A stretch of DNA of 64,000 bases from Muricea muricata (taxonomy: Eukaryota > Cnidaria > Anthozoa > Malacalcyonacea > Plexauridae): the NCBI GenBank assembly GCA_963855995.1, contig OY979718.1, positions 28,367,282 through 28,431,281 on the forward strand, in the 5' to 3' direction. Below, in pieces: positions 10,756-22,690 of the stretch. The number at the start of each line of letters is the position of its first letter. Positions within the stretch are counted from its first letter, which is position 1. The notes under the pieces are model-generated. The model was not told where the DNA came from, did no database searches, and saw only the letters and a list, made by a program, of their open reading frames with translations. The position numbers were made by a program, and so were the translations under genes.

Positions 10756-13025
10756 CTACCTGCCACTGGGTGTTGGTCGAGTTGTTCGTCGTGACCTGGA
10801 ACTACCACTAACTCGTTGCTCTTCGGGTGTTTCTCTCCGGATTACGTGATCTTGATGGCGGTGAACTTCATGATCGTTATCCAACAATACTGTGTAAGAA
10901 ACTGGCCCTGTCTGTGCACCAATAACACCTTGACGCCACTTCCGTTGTTTTCCAAACTCCCTCGAATAGACCGGGACGGAATTCTCGACCCACTGCATGT
11001 CGATCGTGTAGCTCTTTCTGTTTGCTCTGCTCGTTTTGCACTTTCCCTCTTATATCTGGACGAAGTAGATCCAAACGAGCTCTTGGTTTTCTTCCCAACA
11101 GCAATTCTGCTGGCGCTATTCCAGTAGTCGTCTGAGGCGTGATGCGGTATTTGAATAAAAACAGAGACACTCGCGTCTGACATATTCTTCATCCCTTTTT
11201 TAAAGGTCTGAACGGCCCTTTCAGCTAGTCCGTTGGATGTGGGATGGTATGGAGCTTTCCTGCGGTGATGTATGCCATTTTTCGCCAAAAATTCCTCGAA
11301 TTCTTCGCAACAAAAATTTCTGCCGTTATCGCTCACTTATGGTAATTGGAAAGCAGGGGTGGATTCAGACTAGTGCCACTAGTTTCCGGAAACTAGTCAA
11401 ATTTTGTCAAACTTGATATTCTGTCTTTTATTTTCTTTCAGTAATTTCCTAATGGCTAAACCAGTGACAAAATTATCAGTCATTTTTCGCCATATTTGTA
11501 TATGATATGTCAGTGAAATCCAACATTTTTTGTTTATATACGGTACTTTTAACTTTGGCAATGTGAATTGAGTTAAAAATTTTGCGTGCAATTCAGTGAT
11601 TTATTTAGATCAGTGGTGCAAATCAAATGCGTGGAAACTGCTGCCCTCGCGTGAATGCACTAGTTCACTTTGCGTGGAATTTTCCACGGAAACTAGTCAA
11701 AGTCGCATATCATTGGCTAAGACCAAACGAAAATATTTGTGCACTAGTCAAAACCCGCTGTCATTGGCTGAAGGCCGTTAATTAAATCCACGGAAACTAG
11801 TCAGGCACTAGTCAAAAGTTATAAATACAACCGAATGTTTCGTGGAGATTTGTAACGTTTGCGTGAATGATAATATACCATAGTATATTCGTACTTCGCG
11901 AGTCAACAATGCTTGGGAATTGGAAGCTTTCTTTGAATGATGGCCTTCTTTTGTCGCAGCCGCAGGAAAGCTACGAAATTGTAGACACGAGACCGCGGTT
12001 TTATACTTTTATATACCTTACATCGTTGGCTTAACAATCAGTTGTAAATAGCTACTTCGATTCTCAAGGTGTGTGTACTCGACGCTTCTCAATAGCGCTT
12101 TCTGTATGCCATGGGTAAGTGTGTTAAGGATCTTTATAACTTTAAATTTGTTATGTTTATGCTAATTTGTATGTAAATTTACCAAGGAGCCTCGCTCAAT
12201 GCTAAACTCAATGCGATAAACTTGTATGATATACTCGCACGTGCATCACGAATATACATTTGTAAAATATGACCTTTCACCTGATTACACTATAAACATT
12301 GTGATGAGATCTGCTAGTTTAGTAGTAACATGGAGCAACAACTATTTATTCAACCACATAACTATAAATACAATATTGATATATGGCAGCAATCTAATGA
12401 AATAATATTACATTGAATGCTTTTAAGATATGAATGTTATCCAATGTTATTTGATTCTCATACTTTCCCTGACAACCACTGGATATAAATTACATAAGTG
12501 GAGGTCTTAATTTGCATCTGATTATAATTAAGATAAGCAAGTGAGGTCATTTTCTCTGATGTTTTATTTACTAGGGAATGTAATTATGTGCTAGCTAAAT
12601 GTGTCCTCTGTTACTTTTTGTCAAAAATGTATTCTGGCAAATGGTACATTTTACGGCATAAATCCATGTTCATTGTGGCCATTGGTATTCAAATGTTAAT
12701 ACATCTAGTTCAGTATGTCATTGGTTGGGGGGGAGGGGGTCGTGTATGATCGGAAACTAGTCACAAAAACTTCTAGATCCACCCCTGTTGGAAAGCCATG
12801 AATCGAAAAGGTGGATCGCAACTTCTCGATGGTTACTCTTGAGGTTGCTGTATTTACACGATGTATTTCAATCCACTTTGAATATGCGTCGATCATTACC
12901 AGGAACATTTTCCCCAGACATGGACCAGCATAGACGGTGTGGATTCTCTCCCATGGTTTACTTGGCCATCCCCAAAAATGGAGTGGCGCTTCAGGTGGAT
13001 TCTTTCTATTCATTTGACAATCCAC
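10756..13025 (-). pseudogene. gypsy integrase, interrupted
   Basis: The first half (13025 to about 12796) carries 'PWERIHTVYAGPC' and 'MIDAYSKWIEI' of the integrase core. The second half (11345 to 10756) carries 'SDNGRNFCCEEFEEF', 'HHRRKAPYHPTSNGLAERAVQTFKKGMK', which includes the second Asp and the final Glu. It continues to the C-terminal 'YSREFGKQRKWRQGV' region. The two halves are separated by the hAT-type element, and the second half also has frameshifts. Confidence 0.8.
11354..12787. mobile_element. 1434-bp non-autonomous hAT-type element with ACTAGT motif cluster
   Basis: Ends are CAGGGGTGGATTCAGAC and CTAGATCCACCCCTG, with the CAGGGG...CCCCTG form usual for hAT elements. An exact 8-bp target duplication TTGGAAAG flanks it (11346-11353 and 12788-12795). 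At least nine ACTAGT copies, most in the context (G)CACTAGTCA or GGAAACTAGTCA, cluster near 11370-11820 with one near 12755. No transposase ORF is visible. It splits the gypsy integrase, so it is younger than that insertion. Confidence 0.85.
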
Positions 13026-13169
13026 GTATGAACGGACTCGGCTTTCCAGGTCCTTATCTATTTTTGGTTGACTGTTACCTTGTAGTCTCCACAGATTCTG
13101 ATCGACTTGTCTTCTTTCACAATTGGTACTGCCGAATCTGCAAACTGGACAGGCTCGATAGTCCCTTCT

Positions 13170-13688
13170 TCAACCAGTCTCTAAATCATTTTCGATTTTT
13201 TCTTTCAATGCATATGGCACTGGTCTTGCTTTAAAATACTTCGGCTGTGCATCCTCGGCCACATGTATTTTTGCTTTGGGTCCAGAAAATGTTCCTAATT
13301 CTTCGTGAAATACCTCCTCGTAGGTCTTAATTAGTTTACCTATTATATCTGCGGTGGACCTGTCCTCCTTTAATTGCAATAGATTCTTCCAATTTATTCT
13401 TATATGCTGCAGCTAATTTCTTCCAATTAAGTTAGGGCCATTTCCTTTTATGACTAGTAGGTGCAAGACTGCTTCCTGATTTTCATAATTAGCTGGCATC
13501 TCCACCTGACCCAACACATCAACTTGCTCTCCTGTACAAGTTTTAAGTCTTATCTTCGATTCTTTTAACTCGTGCATTGGGTCACCTTGCTTCAACACAG
13601 CATATGTATTGTCGTTGATTATACTCATTGCCGCACCGGTGTTTATTTCCATTTTGAGACGTTCTTCGCCAATAACGATGTCAACAAC
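13170..13688 (-). pseudogene. gypsy protease and N-terminus of pol
   Basis: The segment at 13413-13652 reads MEINTGAAMSIIND, an aspartic-protease start in which the usual DTGA is NTGA, so the catalytic aspartate is lost. The flap-side motif GPNLIGRN follows. After a frame change, 13170-13379 has 'FKARPVPYALKEKIE', the N-terminal lead-in to a gypsy RT. The RT itself is absent. Confidence 0.75.
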
Positions 13689-14563
13689 TTACAGATCCTC
13701 TTGAGGTTTTGTCAAACTAAAAATCCCATAGTTGTCATTTTCCTCTTCAATCTCGTCGGCTTTCACGCGTAGATAATTGCCACTGGCCCCTAGCCCTAGG
13801 CTTGGCTGCTTCTGATTTCTCCCATATGTCTTGGACTTTGGGTTGCTACTACATTTTCGCGCAATGTGTCCTCTCTTCTTACAAAAAGGAAACACTCGGC
13901 CTCAAGAAACTTGCATTGTTGGGGGTCATGTTTACCGCCACGCCGTCCACATTCTTGTTTCAAACTTTCTTGCTTTCTCTGGCTACGGCTGTCTACCCGG
14001 TTTACTGTTGTGGATTTTTCGCTGTTCCTCTTTGGCCATCTGATTGGTTAATTCTCGTGAACTCTTTACAGCTGTCTCCATTGACGTTGCTATTTTTAGG
14101 GCTTTCTTGAAGTCCAGCGAATGTTCGGCTAACAATCTACGCTGAATATGCTCGTCATTTATTCCACACACCAAACGATCACGTAACATCTCTTCCAGCG
14201 TATTGTTAAACTCACAATGCTCTGAAAGACTTCTTAATTTCGCCACATACGAAGCAATTGACTCACCAGGTTTTCTTAAACGAGTATTAAATTTGAAACG
14301 TTGTACTATCGCCGAAGGTTTCGGGTGTTAATGTCGTTGTACGAGATCTACTTACTCTGTAAATGTTTTATCTGCCGGCTTTTCCGGCGTCGTTAAATTA
14401 CGAATCAATTTATACGTCTTACTTCCACAAACACTTAACAATATGGCACGCTGTTTATCGCTCGCCTCACGCCATTCGCCTCAAAATAAAACTCTAATAT
14501 CTCGATATATTCGCTCCACTCTTCTTGCATATCATATTCAGATAATTTTCCGTGATTGGCCAT
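13689..14563 (-). pseudogene. gypsy gag, with capsid-like region and degenerate zinc knuckle
   Basis: Starts at ATG 14563, just inside the primer-binding-like site. The product begins MANHGKLSEYD and continues through a gag-type region (TPEKPADKTF, then FKFNTRLRKPGESIASYVAKLRSL). It ends in a zinc knuckle 'FPFCKKRGHIARKC' in which the first cysteine of the CX2CX4HX4C box has become phenylalanine. An internal stop near 14330 and frame changes near 13980-13890 break the frame. Confidence 0.75.
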
Positions 14564-14760
14564 TTATCCTCGTCGCCAAAATGTGGTATTTTTAATAAAA
14601 AATGTAGAAATAAGACTATCAACATTGATTTTACTGTATAAACTTAAAACATGCCATGTGTGTCCTTTCGAGATACTTCATGTAATTACGTTATAACTAC
14701 ATTATCCTAGACGTGCATCATATTCGGCATGCAACAAATTCATATCGTTTTTGCTGGTAA

Positions 14761-17540
14761 TGACAAAGATCACAGATACGAATCCTGACCACCGACAATC
14801 ATCTGATCGTCAAAGCAAAGAACCAAATGTTCTATACCTAACTATACAGTGAATGTTCTATACGTGAGGTGTGTACAGTGAAATAACGGTAATGTTTATT
14901 GCATACTGTTTATAGCAGTTACTTATCGAATTATGGCGTTTTGCACTTAAACGACTTCAATAGTGGTTTGGTTAATCTATACAATTATACTAGCATGCAA
15001 GTTAAATCCACAAACGTTTGATTTTTCTTGTCTCGCAAGTACATGCTGTTTATTTGTAAACAAAACACGAACTTGACCGTCTTTAACACTGTTAATATAT
15101 GATCTGAGTTCACTGCTTGCACTAATTTAAATACACTACGCCTACGTCTTTACTTAGTTTATTTACCTGTAAATATTACAATGCTCCACTTTGTTTGTCT
15201 TTTCGTACTTTAAGACGTGCTTCATGATTGATTCTATTAACATTTATCCAATTCATTGCCTTGTGCAAAGTTTGAAGACATTTTGAAGGAATAATGCACG
15301 TTTTCCGTGCGTTATTGTCAATACCATAGGGATTATATATAACACTAGAGGGGTAAAATTTGGGAACGCGGCGATTGAGGGCAAATTCAAGTCCCGGATA
15401 TTCACTCATTCACGATGTCCCAGGCAAAAAATATATACCAATCATATGTAATAATTTTATTCATCCCTGAAGTGAAGATGATTATACGGTAAAATAAATG
15501 ATGAAACGGTATAGTAAACAATTCAATTCGGATGAGACGGTAAAATAAACAATTCAATCATGTTTACTGTTTTCGGAGTTACTATTGCTTTGTATTTTAT
15601 GGTTCTCCAAATTTTGGTACGTGTCATATTGGATATTTTTATAACAGCCAGTATCCTTCCAAAGGCTTTTGATCTCTTCATTCGGTAAAAAGAAACATGA
15701 ATTAAGTTCATAATTCTCATCAAAGTCAAAAGAGCAAACTATGTTAAACGTTCACTCGCTATCAAGGGAGTTGATATCTGGAACAATTTGACCCAAAACT
15801 CAAAAATACACTATTTTACTATATATGCAAGAGAAGATAAAAAACTACTTCATAATTTCATAAAAATCTAAAAAAAATATTACCAATCAATAACACTATC
15901 TTACCATTCAAACTTACGTGAACAAAAACATTAATAAATATTAGTAATCATACTATTTACTCTCCCATTGTAAATATTATACCCAAAAAACTTCATTATT
16001 GCAATTCACTTGAAGTACTGTCACGCACTTTAATGTATTTTACTTAATGTAAAATGTCCATATAGTGTAACTAGGGGTCTTAATCAAAAGCCTCTCGATG
16101 GTTTCTAAATCCTAGTAGCCCCCCAGCCCTATGTAATTAAAATTGGCGAATTAATAAAAAAAACTTTAACGCTTTCAGTGAGACAGATTACCACTGCAGG
16201 AGTTTAGTTGAAGGTAGAATAACGTTTAATCCAAATTTGTTTTAAGGGAGTAGGACATACTGCTAAGGAAAGTTCTCATGTAGACGCTGTACTGTCTAGC
16301 TTTTCAATTACCCACATCTTACTTATATTATAGAAACAGTAAAATGCCATGAGATTTTCGAAAGAACGTAACGACTGTATAAGAAAATTTAGGGGTAGAT
16401 CGCGAATTTCTTTCAAGACATTAGCAAGTGTTTCATATATTTCAGATTTGTGATCTTCTTCGTATTGAAATCAAAATAGCGACTCAAGTATTGTTTGAGA
16501 ATTGTTAGTTGCTCTTCATGATTATTTGTGTAGGTCATAGGTCATACGCAAATCAGTATACGAGTAAAATATAAATCATTCAGCCGCGCCTCGTGTCTTT
16601 GCATCTGATAAGCACTCCTGCTCGTGTTTCACAAAAAAATTTGTTGCGATGTTGCAGGTAACAAGTTCCTTGTATGTTTGCATAACGAATATCAAATTAA
16701 GTGCTAATAATATTAGTTGCATTATTATTAGCACTGTTGAAGATCCGAGCTTACAGATCGAAAGCTCTGCAATAATAAACTTACGTGGTGTTTCCACAAA
16801 ATTATATTTTAATTTGATGTTGCCGGTGTTCGGTTAATGTAACAAGTCTTCCTTTTTGAAGTTTTACAAATATACGCTACATGAATGCACGAACAAATAA
16901 AGACATGGGTTACAGAGGTGTACTGCATGTAAAAAGAAGTCTACTTTCTCGGAAACAAAATGCTTTTAAAACTTGTAATTACCATTTTCACCCATCTGTG
17001 CAAATAAGTCCTCTTCGTGTTCAGATAGTTGATGCGTTGATGCGAGAATTCTATTCACATCCTACAACAAACAAAAGTTACAACAGGTCGACTAAAGGTT
17101 ATAAATTAAACTTAATTGAGATAAAATGTGTAATTTTTGCTTTCCAAATCAAGACAGCATCCTTAAACTGCATGCAGTTCAATTGCTTAAGGTGTTGTCG
17201 TTTGCTTGCGTCTTCTGATGCTCGTCTTTGTCTTGTGTTTGAGTAAAATTTTCAACTTTATTCTGCAACTCTGCAACTACTCACTGCTCTCTAAGGATTT
17301 ATAAGCTGTGTACCCCCCTTTAAGTAACGGTCTTTCAAGTCGTGCATTTATGAACTCTCGTACCAGCTGGTCATTCTGTTTGATGTCAAATTGAATAGTT
17401 TGAAGACGAGCATAGCTTTTAAATTTAAGATAATATTATCGAATTTAATTGACTCCGCCTGCCTGGGCGAAAGTGGACACCGAGTTGAATTTTGTAACAA
17501 AATGAGCAAGTGAGTGCCATTTACAACTGCTCAGCAGATT
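14761..17540. other. Non-coding region with one dispersed repeat copy
   Basis: A repeat copy (about 15060-15330) is described separately. The rest shows only short ORFs, poly-A/T-rich sequence and no recognised gene or RNA. Confidence 0.45.
15060..15330 (+). repeat. Dispersed repeat, copy A (inverted relative to 33000-33290)
   Basis: Shared blocks with the reverse complement of 33000-33290 are 'TTTGTAAACAAAACAC' (inverted in the other copy), 'CTTAGTTTATTTACCT', 'CAATGCTCCACTTTGTTTGT', 'CTTTTCGTACTTT', and an 'AATGCACGTTTT.CGTGCGTTATTG' hairpin at the end. The identity is patchy, so both are old copies. The family is unidentified. Confidence 0.6.
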
Positions 17541-18370
17541 AAAAAGCCATCACTGGTCTGCTAAAGAACTATGCCTTTTTTACAGTGCCAAATATTTCTA
17601 CCCGAGTTAACTATAAAGTTTCATTATAGGCATAGATGATGCAACTATTACAGCTTCGCATGGTGGCAACACCTTTGTAGGTGATATTTTGTAGAAGAGC
17701 ATCATGTCTAGATGTTCAAGCCAATAGCAAATTGGCAGCAGATTTAATGTTATTAGTCTGGTGGTATAAAGGAAGCCATTCACTGGTCTTCTCTAAAGGG
17801 CTATGCCTTTTTGCAGTGCGAAGTATTTCTAACTATCCGAGTTAACTATAAAGTTTTATCATATGGCTTTGAAGAATGCTGCATTCTGATTGGTCGACGT
17901 CCAGTCCGTAAAAACCTGTATTCGGACCGTGGTCCCTAAATTTCCGTATTCGGACCGGGCTTCTTTCCCAGGGTTTTTAATCGCACTTTTTACTGATTGC
18001 AATATACTTATTAATGAAATTAATGTTTTACTAATATGTTTGAAAACTTTATGTGTTAAAAATAAAGTTTTGTCATGTTCAACTTTTTTGTATTCTAATT
18101 AACGAAACCACCATCGACGTCATTTAAATACAAAGTGTCACATTAACTCTTCGGTTTTTTTAGTAAAACCTCAGTCCGATAACTCACGGTACAGAACTCA
18201 CGCTCGGTCAATAATCCTTTATTATTATAGGTTTGGGCGATACAACTGTTACAGCTTCACAGGTGGCAGCACTTTCGCAGTTGGTATTTTGTAGAAGAGC
18301 ATCACGTCTAGAAGTTCTTGCCAATAGCAAATTGGCAGTAGATTTAATATTATCAGTCTGGTTGCATAGT
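17540..18370 (+). repeat. Cluster of duplicated segments next to a BEL/Pao relic
   Basis: Two segment types recur. One runs from 'ACTGGTCT' through 'CTATGCCTTTTT' to 'CCGAGTTAACTATAAAGTTT' and is present at about 17548-17620 and 17775-17860. The other, with 'TTGTAGAAGAGCATCA(T/C)GTCTAGA' and 'CCAATAGCAAATTGGCAG', is present at about 17640-17765 and 18238-18365. Between them is 'GCTGCATTCTGATTGGTCGAC', a motif of foldback elements. The function is unknown. Confidence 0.6.
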
Positions 18371-18589
18371 CTGTCAAGGTGGAGAAAGGAGTTGCATAGC
18401 CGAGTTGAGCTCCAACCAACGGCAACGTGAGGAAAAAAGAGCACTTTGCTCCTTGGTTGCCAACATATATATAGACGATCTCCTGACGTATTCGTACGAA
18501 CAACGTTACAACGAAATTGCGAGTAGTATATTACGGTTCCGCAACAACTGATAGTAGAGAACATTCCCTGAAGATTGTCTTTCTACAGC

Positions 18590-19247
18590 TCCTACGTTAT
18601 CCTGCAGATATTCGATATACTCGTGAAATTTAAAAGGAACCGAATAGGACTAGTTGCAGACATCGAGAAGGCCTTTCTGATGATCAGTATATGCGAAAAA
18701 GATCGGTACATATTAAGGTTTCTGTAGTTAAAGAATCTCGAAACTCAACATCTCGAAGTAGTCAAGCAGCCTTCGCTTCTGTCGCTTAGTGTTCTTCGGC
18801 CTCAGACCATCCCCTGCAATCTTGGGTGCAGTCATTAACCATCATCTTTCTGTCAAGTGCCGATGACAATGAGAAAGCGTAAAATTGTATTATGAATGGA
18901 AAGAAATAACGAACGAAGGCGGCTTCAGCCTGAGAATGCGAGTACAAAGCGAAGACGACCAATCATTTGCGAAAGCCTCTGTCGCTCGTGAATGCGAAGT
19001 GCAAAATGCAACACAGGTTAAGTCACCAGCGGAAATCGCAGGTGGGGACATTTTAATCGTTCAAAGCGAAACTTTTAAGAAAATTGCTAAAGACGAAGAA
19101 GTATTACCAGTAGAAGAAGAAGTGGTACGTGCAGCTGTGGTTAAAACCTGTTCCGAAAATGCCAATCGTTTCCAGCTGTTGCGTCGTTCTGTGAGGCATG
19201 GAAGGGGATCGACAACACGGTTATGGAATCGCAAGGAACCCAAGTGA
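18590..19247 (+). pseudogene. BEL/Pao reverse transcriptase relic
   Basis: Plus-strand translation gives 'NRIGLVADIEKAFLMISI', then 'DRYILRFL', then, after frame changes, 'VLRPQTIPCNLG' (from the FGLRPSPAILG type) and 'ITNEGGFSLR', the segment that follows the YVDD box in BEL/Pao RTs. The YVDD box itself is missing, which indicates a deletion near 18860. The open frame 18885-19247 continues beyond, but its remaining sequence is not recognised. Confidence 0.65.
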
Positions 19248-19250
19248 ACA

Positions 19251-20625
19251 TTTTACAAACGAAGTTTTGTTCAAAGACTTAAACTACTTTAACAGTATTT
19301 TGTTCTAAAAACTGAAAGTTTTTCGGTGCGATTTTCTATCGTTTTGATGTTCCAAGCCAAAAGGCAAGGTGTCATTGCATGGTTTCAGAACTATTTTTAT
19401 TTAGCTATTCTTATTATTTTGCTATTTTATACTTAGTAATTTGCTATTTTAGTTATTTTTCAAGTACAGCTACTTTTCCTTAAAATTATAATGCTTGTTT
19501 AATTCATCTCTTTGTTTCCTCAGTATCCCTTTTTATTACGATGGTTTCTATCCAAACGTTCTATCTAAAAGTTACCTGAGTTGTGAGCATTTTCTTTCTT
19601 TTTTCCAATGATGTTCCTGAAGTGATAAAAACACACTTATCAGTAATACATTCTACAAAAAAAATTCGACAAAACTAACACTGGCAAAAATTGCAAACTA
19701 AATAATTTTATGATAGCAAGCTGTTTGATTGAATTTAATCATCTATGATTGCGGAAAAGTACAATGATTGGACGACAATTTGCCCACTCGGCGATAAAGC
19801 AAGCAAGACGGCAAATATGGCTGAAATCGCGTTTTAACAAAACAATGTCAATTAGCTGCTGACCTGGCATGTTACATGGTGATTTTCTTGATACAAATAT
19901 TATGGTTAGACAATGTTCTGATGACTGCCCTATAAGCAACCCTTTTAAACACAATACCCAATTTAGAAAGGCTGTTGCTTTTCAGAAGTACAGGTATATC
20001 GACCTCTTCTTCATACCCAACCTTTAATCCCAAATCCAGGCCTAAATGATACCCAACCTTTAACCCCAAAGCAATTCATGCCACGCAAGGTTCAACCCGT
20101 ACATTGACCTATCTCGAGTAGAAAAACGTTCTGAGGGTGAACAAGAAGCCACGAAAATAAAACTGGCCACCATACTCAGTGTGGAAAAGAAGAGGGTGAT
20201 TTAACAAAACGACAAGAAAAGATGACAAACGCTTCCGTACGCACTCACCATCCGAGCTTGGAGGCACTAGTCAAAACATGACCAAAATGAAGAGAGTCGA
20301 ATTGAACAAACTTTCTTCAAACACAGAAGTTTAAGAGAAGCTTTACCGACACTCACAGTGTATTTTTATTATTTTTATTCACAGTTAAACGATCGAAAAT
20401 GGAGAACAATTTAGAAGCAGGACAATATCTTTAAATACTGTTTATTTGTATTATATTCTTCTATAAGAAACAAATTATTCCAAACGTAAATCTGTGTGTT
20501 GATTTATCCTTCTTTTGAACAACAGTTATATACCATTATTGTAAAAACTTTATATTATATGATTCAAACAAATATTTTGTGTATCTTCTCCGTAATCCCG
20601 AGCTAACGTCAGTATGATGCCCAGT
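19251..20625. other. Non-coding stretch
   Basis: No gene, RNA or clear repeat. A short direct repeat 'GATACCCAACCTTTAA(T/C)CCCAAA' occurs at about 20010-20070. Confidence 0.45.
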
Positions 20626-20750
20626 ACAGTTACCCAATAGCGTTACCCAATAACGTTATCAAATACCGTTATCCAATACCATTACCTCATATCGTTACCC
20701 CCAAAACCTTAACCCATAATGTTACCCCCATAACGTAACCCCCCCCCCCA
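20626..20750. repeat. Degenerate 13-14-bp tandem repeat
   Basis: About nine consecutive units of the type (A/C)CGTTACCCAATA with point changes, ending in a run of cytosines (AACCCCCCCCCC). It is a short minisatellite. Confidence 0.75.
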
Positions 20751-20907
20751 TCTTGAATATATCTTCCGCCATAGTGCAGGGGTAATGCTGTATTTGTATC
20801 CTCTTGCTTCGACGTTTTCTAACTTTCAAAGCAACCGATGCATTAATACTGAACGGTATATTCACACATCTTTTCGTTTATAAAACGTAAACAAAGTCAA
20901 ACTAGTG

Positions 20908-21067
20908 TCAATGGACCGATTGCATTATGGACGAAATTTTGAAAAAAGTTGAAATAGAAAAATGTGTTACCACAGCATTGAAGAGCATCCTAAAATTAAT
21001 AAAATTGCAAAGTTTGGTTGTCAAACGTTGTAAAATGTGGAAAATGCATGCCTGTGAAGATTGCAAA
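20908..21067. repeat. Half copy of the foldback family found at 34769-35158
   Basis: Shared with the left half of the 34769 element: 'GAAGAGCATCCTAAAATTA' (there GAAAGAGCTTCCTAAATTTA), 'AAAGTTTGGTTG' and 'GCAAATTTTGTATA'. Only one arm is present here. It directly precedes the LINE at 21085. Confidence 0.55.
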
Positions 21068-21084
21068 TTTTGTATATTCAAATC

Positions 21085-22690
21085 AAGCTTTCTAAATCTA
21101 ATTACTTCCAAGACTCGCTAATAAAGATAAACCTTCTGAACTTTGGAAAACATTAACTAACATATCACAAGAAATCAGAAACAAGTCCGTCGTGTATAAT
21201 CTCTCAAGATAAAATTATCGCTGATCAAAAATCTTTTGCAGCAATCCTTAATGAGTATTTCACGTCTATTAAAGCAAAACTAGCAGAAAAGATCAAGAGT
21301 ACATTCCAATCTAAACAACATCCACCTTCGGCTGATTTGCCCTCCAGTTTTGAATTTGAAGAAGTCGACGAAACATTTGTCCATCAAAAACTTTCATTTC
21401 TGAAAATAATAAAGCAACTGGACTTAATCAAATCAGTGCCAAGCTCTTAAAAGATTCAGCTTCTACCATTGCCTCCAGTTTAACGAAGATTTTCTATGCC
21501 TCGCTCGCCTTACAAACGTTCTCTGATATTTGGAAAAGAGGAAAAACACTACCCTCTTCAAATGCAACGATCCATCAGCATTAAACAACTACAGACCTAT
21601 TACTATTTTACCTCTAGCGCATTGTTCATAGACAAATCTACAATCATCTACAGGAACACAAACTTATCACTTCGGAGCAGTTTGGTTTTCACCCATATTT
21701 ATCCACAAATGCTGCTTTGACGCAGGTCACGGAGGAAATTCTACACAATATGGAAAACAAATTAAATACCGGTGCAGTTTTCATTGATTTAAGAAAGCCT
21801 TCTACACAGTGGATCAGGGCTCTCACAATCTGAGGAAATTTCTTCAGATTTATGCTGTTTCTATGGGGGTGGTATTAGTCATAATGAGGATGCATTATTC
21901 TATTGTTGCCTCATTCTTAACTACCCTACCCCCATAGAAATATGGTTATGGAAATTAGTTGTGAGAGCACTGCAGTGGATCACACCCTTCTAATAAGAAA
22001 GTAAAAGAACATTGGACGTTCGAAAGCTGTTATAAATTGGTTTTCATCCTAGCTATCTTCATGCACAGCTGTTACATTCATTAACAACATCACGTCAAGT
22101 CCAGTAACTGTGGCTGTGCCTCAGGGAAGCATTCTAGGACCACTACTCTTCCTGACATCAATTCAGACTTGCCCCAATATTTGGAACACTGCAAATCAAT
22201 TCTGTATGTAGATGATAATTTAGTTTACTACATTGCCAGAACAGAAACTGAACTACAGGATTAAATTAATGAGGACCTGAATTCACTCTATCAATGGCTA
22301 AACAACAACCTCCTAACATTAAATTATGAGAAACCAAATTTATGATCTTTGCCAACAAAAAAAAAACAAATCCTGGCTTCCACTGTAGACATCTTAATCC
22401 AAAATAAGAAAATATTGCATAAAAAGTCATTTAAATATTTTGGGGTAGCTCTAACGAGTGATTTACTTGGCATGAACATGTTGACAATATGATGACGAAA
22501 ATGAACCAAAGACTCGGGGTATTAAGAAGAACAAAGGAATATTTAGATCTGAATACTGGTTGTATCTTTTACACATCACTACTTCTACCCTTATTTGACT
22601 AGGGTGACATGATCTGGGGTAACAAAATCTGGTGTTGATGAACTTGCTTCAAGTGCTTGAGAAGAAGGCAGCAAAGCTCATTTTAGATAA
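21085..22690 (+). mobile_element. CR1-like LINE reverse transcriptase relic
   Basis: Plus strand with many stops and frame changes. Motifs in order: 'KPSELWKTLTNIS', 'FEEVDETFVHQKL', 'NNKATGLNQISAKLLKDS' (the KATGLDGI box), 'EQFGFHPYLSTNAAL', 'TVDH', 'VAVPQGSILGPLLF', 'YVDDNLVYY' (the catalytic YxDD), 'LNSLYQWLNNNLLTLNYEK' and 'LGVLRRTK'. It is a different subfamily from the LINE at 3008-5492. A hAT-type MITE (21815-21972) splits it at the TVDH motif. Confidence 0.8.
21815..21972. mobile_element. 158-bp hAT-type MITE with 8-bp target duplication
   Basis: Inverted ends CAGGGCTCTCACAA and TTGTGAGAGCACTG. An exact 8-bp duplication CAGTGGAT flanks it (21807-21814 and 21973-21980). Its inner sequence also pairs ('CTATGGGGGTGGTA' with 'TACCCCCATAG'). 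Removal restores the LINE's TVDH codons. Confidence 0.85.

Larger units (their letters stand above)
10497..14760 (-). mobile_element. Ty3/gypsy LTR retrotransposon relic, split by a hAT-type element
   Basis: Minus strand. The order of parts is LTR remnant, primer-binding-like site (TGGCGACGAGGAT, 14566-14578), gag, zinc knuckle, protease, start of pol, then integrase. Most of the reverse transcriptase and all of RNase H are missing between about 13170 and 13025. LTR edges are marked by copies of 'TTTTTATTAAAAATACCA': one ends at 10497, the other at 14584. The remaining LTR sequence is poorly conserved ('GTTGCATG..GAATATGAT' in both), so the outer limits are approximate. Stops, frameshifts and a hAT insertion at 11354-12787 make it inactive. 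Confidence 0.8.

Noticed and set aside
13802-14110. Plus-strand ORFs of up to 102 codons
   Set aside because: Shadows of the minus-strand gypsy gag.
16576-16797. Minus-strand ORF with a hydrophobic segment, possible small membrane protein
   Set aside because: No homology cue, no splice context, and similar-sized ORFs are common by chance in this AT-rich DNA.
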